From Callorhinus ursinus (Eukaryota > Chordata > Mammalia > Carnivora > Otariidae): a DNA stretch of 64,000 nt. The translations under genes were made by a program, and so were the position numbers. Of the stretch, positions 58,327 to 64,000 are shown piece by piece; positions within the stretch are counted from its first letter, which is position 1; every line of letters starts with the position of its first letter. Where the stretch lies: assembly GCF_003265705.1 (NCBI RefSeq), contig NW_020312867.1:10081228-10145227 (forward strand), given 5' to 3'. The notes below the pieces were generated by a model that saw only the letters and a list, made by a program, of their open reading frames with translations, was not told where the DNA came from and did no database searches.

Positions 58327-58959
58327 TTTGACAAAAAGCAGGCCAGTCTAACTTACAAAGCTATAAAAAAATTTAAATATTTGCAAACTGTATCCAGCAA
58401 AATATAAAGGAGTCATGACCAACTTGGGTTTATTTGAGAAATTCAATGTCAGTTTAATATTTGAAAATCAATATCATTCACAGCATTAATAGAATAAGGG
58501 AGAAAAGGCGAATGGTCATTAGATACACAGTTTTTTAAAAAACTAGAATTCAACACTCACTAATGTTAAAACTTTTTAGTATTTAAACTAGGAATAGAAA
58601 GATACTTCCTTAATCTGGTATTAAGTAAGGGTTTTGCAAAGAACTTAGGGTGAATATCACACTGTCCAGTGAAATACTGAAAGTTTTCCCCTGAGATTGA
58701 GAACAAGACATTACCAATTCTTACCAATCACCAATTCTTTTCCATATGATAATGGAGATCTTAACTAATTGTAATAAGGCCAGAAAAATAATAAAGTCAC
58801 AAATATTAGAAAGGAAAAAAAATGAAAGTTTTTTTTGTTTTTGTTTTTTTGACAGAGGATATGATTGTATTATTCAGAGTTTTTGCCTGGGATAACTAGG
58901 TGAATGGTGTTACCATCATAGAGATGAAAATTTCATTGTTGAAAATATATATAAGGTGG

Positions 58960-59165
58960 TATTTAAAGTTTTGCAACAGTATAAGATCAGTATGACTTCG
59001 TGCAGAGAAGCAGATTGAGGTGGAGCCTTGGGGCATTCCTACAACTAGAGACTGACTGGGATAGGCAGGTGGACTTGCCACAGGGGACTGAGAAGAAGCT
59101 GTGAATTGAGAGTGGGGGATTTTGGAAACCAAGTGAAGAAAGTGTTTTAAGAAGGAGGGAGGCAT
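58960..59165. mobile_element. Old interspersed repeat scrap
   Basis: GGTGGAGCCTTGGGGCATTCC..GAAGCTGTGAATTGAGAG resembles the 45270-type family; uncertain. Confidence 0.3.
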
Positions 59166-59167
59166 GT

Positions 59168-59293
59168 GACGCCTGGGTGGCTCAGTCGGTTAAGTGTCTG
59201 CCTTTGACTCAGGTCATGATCCCAGGGTTCTGGGATCGAGTCCTGCATCAGGCTCCCTGCTCCGCGGGGAGCCTACTTCTCCCTCTGCCTCTG

Positions 59294-59327
<34 letters not shown>

Positions 59328-59360
59328 GAATAAATAAATAAAATCTTAAAAAAAAAAAAA
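59168..59360 (+). mobile_element. Can-SINE, first of two at one target
   Basis: GAAGGAGGGAGGCAT at 59151-59165 before it and GAAAGAGGGAGGCAT at 59361-59375 after it. Confidence 0.94.
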
Positions 59361-59375
59361 GAAAGAGGGAGGCAT

Positions 59376-59575
59376 CAGGTGCCTGGGTGGCTCAGTCAGT
59401 TAAGTGTCTGCCTTCGGCTCAGGTCATGATCCCAGGGTCCTGGGATCGAGCCCTGCATCAGGCTCCCTGCTCAGTGGGGAGCCGCTTCTCCCTCTGCCTT
59501 CTGCTCCCCCTGCTTGTGCTCGCTCTCTCTCGCTCTCTCTCTGGCAAAAACAAATGAAATCTTAAAAAAAAAAAA
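59376..59575 (+). mobile_element. Can-SINE, second at the same target
   Basis: Starts right after the second target copy and is followed by a third, GAAAGGGGAGGCAT, at 59576-59589. Confidence 0.94.
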
Positions 59576-60029
59576 GAAAGGGGAGGCATCAACTATTTCA
59601 AATGCTCATATACCTTAACTAAAGGATTTTGGGGGGCTGGGAAGTTAGGGTTAGAGCTTAGCTGGAATGGGTTAAGAAATTAGTAGGTGGGAGAGTTGTC
59701 AGTGAGAGTAGATAATTCTCAAGACTTTTGCTGTGAAAGCACAGAAGTGACAGTAGCTTGATAGGAATATAAAATGAAGAAAGTTTATTTTTTAAGGAGG
59801 AAATCTGATAGCTCATCTTATGCTGATCCAGTAGAGAGAAGTGTGGGGTTGGGGTTGGGATTAGGTTTGTTCTGCTGGTGCCCTTGACTGAGTAGAATTT
59901 GAGAATTCTGGACCCAGGTAGAGGATTTAACCCTAGATGAATTTAGATAGTTTATCCATTGTAACTAGGGGAAAGTACATGCATTTAGTAATGGGAAGAG
60001 AAAATACAGTTCTTCTAATTTATTTCTTC

Positions 60030-60250
60030 CACTACTATTCACTTAGTGTCATTAAGATGCCAGGCACGCTTCTAGGCACTGGAAATAGTGAACAGAAGAG
60101 ACAAAATCTTTACTGTTAGGAAGTTTATGTTCCACTGGGGGGAAATACACGTGAAATGAGTAAAGCAATCCACTGATCATCAGTTGAAATTGAAACGAGG
60201 GAAGAGGGTTAGGGAAGTTGAAAGATAATAAGGTATAAAAGTGAATTGGC
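60030..60250. mobile_element. Old interspersed repeat, family unassigned
   Basis: AGATGCCAGGCACGCTTCTAGGCACTGG..GAAGTTTATGTTCCACTGGG, same text type as 31140. Confidence 0.5.
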
Positions 60251-60722
60251 CAGGAAAATGGAAGGATTGTTGTCCTGCAGTACTGAGAACTTATTTGAGA
60301 TGTGTGTTTATAAACGTGTAGTGAGACCCGTCAGTACAATGTTGTGTCTCTAGTTTTATGCAGCTACTTGGTTGCACATGCAGAGTAAGCAGAGTTGGGT
60401 TCAACCAGGTTTAGAGTTTGCCATATGTGTAACTTCAGCTTGCTAAGATGCCATTGAGTGTAAACAATGCCTCCTTATCTTGTGTACGACTAAGAAAGAA
60501 AAAACACTTCCTTTCAACTGTGACATGCCATTGAGTTTATAGTACATCCTGATTTCTGAGCTATTAGGGGAAAAGTGTTCATCGTAGAACTGGTAAAATT
60601 AGTAATTGGGATGGTTTTACTTGAAAGCAACAGAAAATCCAAACATAAATGGATTTTAGCCATGAAGAGGAGCCAGGAGGGATATGAGGAACATGGCAGC
60701 TTGATAGGAACATGGCAGTCTA

Positions 60723-60914
60723 GGGGCACCTGGGTGGCTCAGTTGTTAAGCATCTGCCTTCGGCTCAGCTCATGATCCCAGGGTGCTGGGATCAAGCCCC
60801 ACATCAGGCTCCCTGCTCGGTGGGAAGCCTGCTTCTCCCTCTCCCACTCTCCCTGCTTGTGTTCCCTCTCTCGCTGTGTCTCTCTCTGTCAAATAAATAA
60901 AATTAAAAAAAAAA
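60723..60914 (+). mobile_element. Can-SINE
   Basis: Sense copy of the CGGTGGGAAGCC..TGTGTTCCCTCTCTCGCTGTG subtype. Confidence 0.94.
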
Positions 60915-61229
60915 TTGCTTCCCTGGTTCTCCAACAGCAAGCGTTCTGCTTTTCTTGAGCCAGCTTGCTGTGGGGACCTATAGGAGACTATAGGATCTAG
61001 GCTCTGTTGTGATCCTCCCAGACAGAGAACCTGGTATATAGCCAGGCCAGTGTAGCAAGGGACATAGACCATGAAGCTTCAGATCCTGGATAGTGTGATG
61101 TATAGTAGATTTTCCTGACCTCCATAAGGTCAATATATTACTAAATGGATGGTCAGAATCTTACCTGCGCTTGAGGCAAGGGGTGTACTGGGAGACCTGG
61201 GAACAGTGAAGATTCATACCTTGATGATG

Positions 61230-61800
61230 GAAGTGTAAGATGGCATAACCACTTAGGAAACAATTACGGCAGTTTCTTTAAATTTGATATATGTCTATAA
61301 TTTGATCCAGTGATTTCACTTTTATATATTTGTCCAAGAGGAATGTCCACACATGTCCACACAAAGGCTTGTACACAAGTGTTCTTAGCAGCCTTATTCA
61401 TAAGAGCCTGTAACTACATAATCCAAGTGTCCATCAACAGGAGAATGAATAAACAAGTTGTGGTATATTCATGCATTAGAATGCTACTCAGCAATAGGAA
61501 GCAAACCAACTACTGATATAATACTGAGAAATATCAGGCTGATCAAAAGAAGCAAGGTACAAGAGAGTCTCTGTATGGTTTTATTAAATCATGTTGTATA
61601 AAACTGATCTATAGTGATAGAAATAAGATCAGTGTTGGGAGAGATTAACTCCAGGGTGGGGTGAAGGAACTTTTGGGGGTAACAAACTTGTTTTATGTGC
61701 TGTCTGGGAGGGTTCTACGTGTATATACATTTGTCACAACTTAAAGTGTACATTTAAGTTGCCATTTATTGTATATAAATTACTCCTCACTAAGATTGAT
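61230..61800 (+). mobile_element. Old L1 3'-end fragment
   Basis: CAAGTGTCCATCAACAGGAG..GTGGTATATTCATGC..GAATGCTACTCAGCAATAGG, then 3' UTR text ending near TACTCCTCACTAAG. Confidence 0.85.
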
Positions 61801-61949
61801 TTAAAATTTTGGTTGGAAGGAAATCAAATCAGTATAGCAGTCACAGTAAATGTGAAAAATTATATTGTGCCAGTAAAACTGTTGGACTAGGTTGAGAAAC
61901 AAAACCTAACCATGTCCTGTTTGAAGAAAGAAACTTTTGAAAATTTGAT

Positions 61950-62395
61950 AAGGAAATATGAAAAATGAAGAGTTGGATAAAGATCTATGGCCCAAGAAAA
62001 CAACAAAATCAGTAATTATAATAATAGACAAGGTGAAACATGAACATCAAACTATATAAATGGTTATTATGATAAAAGGACAGTTTATGAAGATCTAATA
62101 GTTAAAAGCTTATATGGCTAAATAAATACATAAAGCAAAAATAACATGGCAAATGTGTCATGGTATGGAATTTCAATACACCTTTCTCAGAAATAGATCT
62201 AGTAGGTAACAGGTGAGAATATAAAGGAGTTGACTAGTGCATTCAATAAACTGAATTACACATCAGTAGTAGTTTACATTCCTACAATAGATTATCTTTT
62301 TTTTTCCCCCAATGTCCAAGGAACTTTGGGCAAAGTTTATCTATGTCCAATACACTTGACCACAAAGAAAATCTAAACAGGTGAGAAAAGTTGAG
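61950..62395 (+). mobile_element. L1 ORF2 endonuclease-to-RT fragment
   Basis: TGGAATTTCAATACACCTTTCTCAG and CACTTGACCACAAAG lie in ORF2 order; no open frame. Confidence 0.6.
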
Positions 62396-62417
62396 GTTTT
62401 TTTTTTTTTTTTTTTAT
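62396..62417. repeat. T run
   Basis: About 22 T. It could be the tail of a minus-strand insertion, but no recognisable body or TSD follows. Confidence 0.8.
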
Positions 62418-62869
62418 AGGCCGCATTGCTTGGTAATAATACTAATAATTAGAAAGAAATAATTATAAGGTGACTCCTTTGAAACCTGCCTCCTATGGAG
62501 GGTTCCCGTTTTCCCTGTATTTGTTTCTAGTGCAGAATCACCCTCAGTGTATTCTTGAACTGGAAACTTGGTAGAAGTGAGGAGTTATTAATTCTCAGTA
62601 TTTCTGGTTTCGTATTGTTGAAGAGTCTTTCTGTTTCAATCAGATGTCTTTGTGTGACTGCTGGTGAAGTAAGCACAGGCAATACCGTTGTCTGTACCTG
62701 GATCATCAGTGATAATATAACACTTGACCTGAAAATGTCGTTGATACTCCTGGCCTTCCCCTTTCAATAAACACTTTTGGCCATTCACTAGAACACAGAA
62801 AATTTCAAGTTAACAATTTAAAAGAAACAAGAATACCTAATACAAGGGAGGGGGACATGGAGAATAGTA

Positions 62870-63400
62870 TGCTCTCATGTACTGCTGGTGCAAATGTGAA
62901 TCGTTATAGCCGTTCTGGAAATAATTCGGCAGCTTGGTTAACAATTAAAATTCATTTTCCTTTGGCCCAGTAATCCTCCTAAGATTCTATTCTTAGAAAT
63001 TAAAGCACAAGTAGGGCCATATGTATAGGGATATTTATTGCAGCCATGTGCATAATGCCAGCTGCCTGAAAACAGAATGAGTGTTAGTAGGAGAAAGGCA
63101 GAAAACAATGCTACTTCAATAGGTTAGGAGATTATGCTTCATGGAAAAAGTGAATTAGACTAATACCTGTTTAGTTGAAGAGAGTCTCAAAAAGTTCTGT
63201 TGTATGAGAAAAGGAAGAGGCAGAAAAGTTTGTATAATAATTTGTGTAGCCAAAAATTAATTGAAGAGAACTGTGCATATGTCATGGGCTCATGAGTATG
63301 AAGAAAAATAGTTAAGAATGCTTACTAGGTGGTTAAATGTTTATCTTAGTGTGGGGTGGGTGGGAGTACTTGGGGAGAGAAGTTACGAAAGGATAATTGT
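62870..63400 (+). mobile_element. Old L1 3'-end fragment
   Basis: TACTGCTGGTGCAAATGTGAATCG, TTTGGCCCAGTAATCCTCCTAAG and TATTTATTGCAGCCATGTGC are in late-ORF2 order. Confidence 0.75.
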
Positions 63401-64000
63401 CCTTTAGTTGACAAAAGGCTATCTGTGATCATAACTATTCATTATTTGTAAAATTCTATAAATGCTAGATTTAAAGATACTAAGTGAATATTTAAAATTA
63501 AAACGACCTATATCTTTTCTAAAAGTGATGCTGATTTGCAAAGACCTGAGTATGTCTATATATATGAAATCGATAGAAACTCTTAGGAGCAAAATAAGCA
63601 TTATAGAAAGCCAGAAAACTTTCTGAGCTAGAAGGGCCTAAAGTGTGTCCACACACACATGTACACAACGAACGAGTAACCAGTGGGAAATTTATTAGCC
63701 CATAAACCTGGAGTGGCCTTTGTGGTTGGTTGGTTGGTACTGCTCTTCATGGGCCTTTGCATTCCTTTGATTTGTCATTCTTGATGTTGGCTTTGTGTTC
63801 AACCTCGTAGCATGATGGCTGCATTGTTGAGATGGAGTTTGGGGCACAAGTTGGTTATAACATCTGTGAGAGAAAGGGGCAGGAAGCAGAAGTGGGCAAA
63901 TGAAGAAGTTGAGCTTTAGTGCAGGCCTGACAAAGGGGAGTTTAGAGCAAAGGATTGTCTGTCAGAATTGTTTCATGTTGGATTGAAATGTTCCAGCCTT

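Larger units (their letters stand above)
57420..58830 (+). mobile_element. L1 ORF2 reverse-transcriptase region, split by two SINEs
   Basis: ACCAAGATGGCTTTACCAGTGAATTCT, ATAATTTTGTTATCAAAACCTGACAAA, CAGGCCAGTCTAAC and TTCCCCTGAGATTGAGAACAAGACA follow RT order on the + strand. Many stops and deletions. Confidence 0.85.

Overview
The window is nuclear DNA of a carnivoran mammal. It carries about fifty copies of the tRNA-Lys-derived Can-SINE, recognisable by a GGGGCGCCTGGGTGGCTCAG head, a CT-rich middle and an AAATAAATAAAATCTT(A)n tail. The copies are of the caniform type. I saw none of the young dog/wolf SINEC_Cf type and none of the felid type, so a non-canid caniform (bear, seal or mustelid relative) fits best. 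The species is an inference.

Only one protein-coding gene segment is convincing: exon 1 of ATRN (attractin, the mouse mahogany gene), at 28946-29328 on the + strand. It sits in a CpG-island promoter at about 28490-29480 and ends at a textbook GTAAGT donor. From 1 to about 28450 lies 5' flanking/intergenic DNA with no gene I can support. From 29329 to the right edge lies ATRN intron 1; I could not find exon 2, which should open the CUB domain.

Everything else is a layered record of retrotransposition. It includes sense and antisense L1 fragments of several ages, MaLR/ERVL-type LTRs, MIR and L2 relics, hAT-type DNA elements, microsatellites and the Can-SINEs, many with target-site duplications (TSDs) that can be read directly. 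SINE clusters show serial and nested insertion, notably at 25.0-26.0 kb, 9.05-9.6 kb and 59.15-59.6 kb.

The most unusual objects are two snRNA-derived retrocopies in ATRN intron 1, both on the minus strand. At 56831-56937 a full-length, near-perfect U6 snRNA is fused to the polyadenylated 3' end of another transcript, and one TSD flanks the whole unit: a U6/mRNA chimera of the kind made by L1 template switching. At 38575-38652 the first 78 nt of U4 snRNA, without a poly(A) tail, lie between 12-bp TSDs. A 24-codon upstream ORF that overlaps the ATRN start codon is a plausible translational control element. No viral gene, CRISPR array or operon-like system is present.
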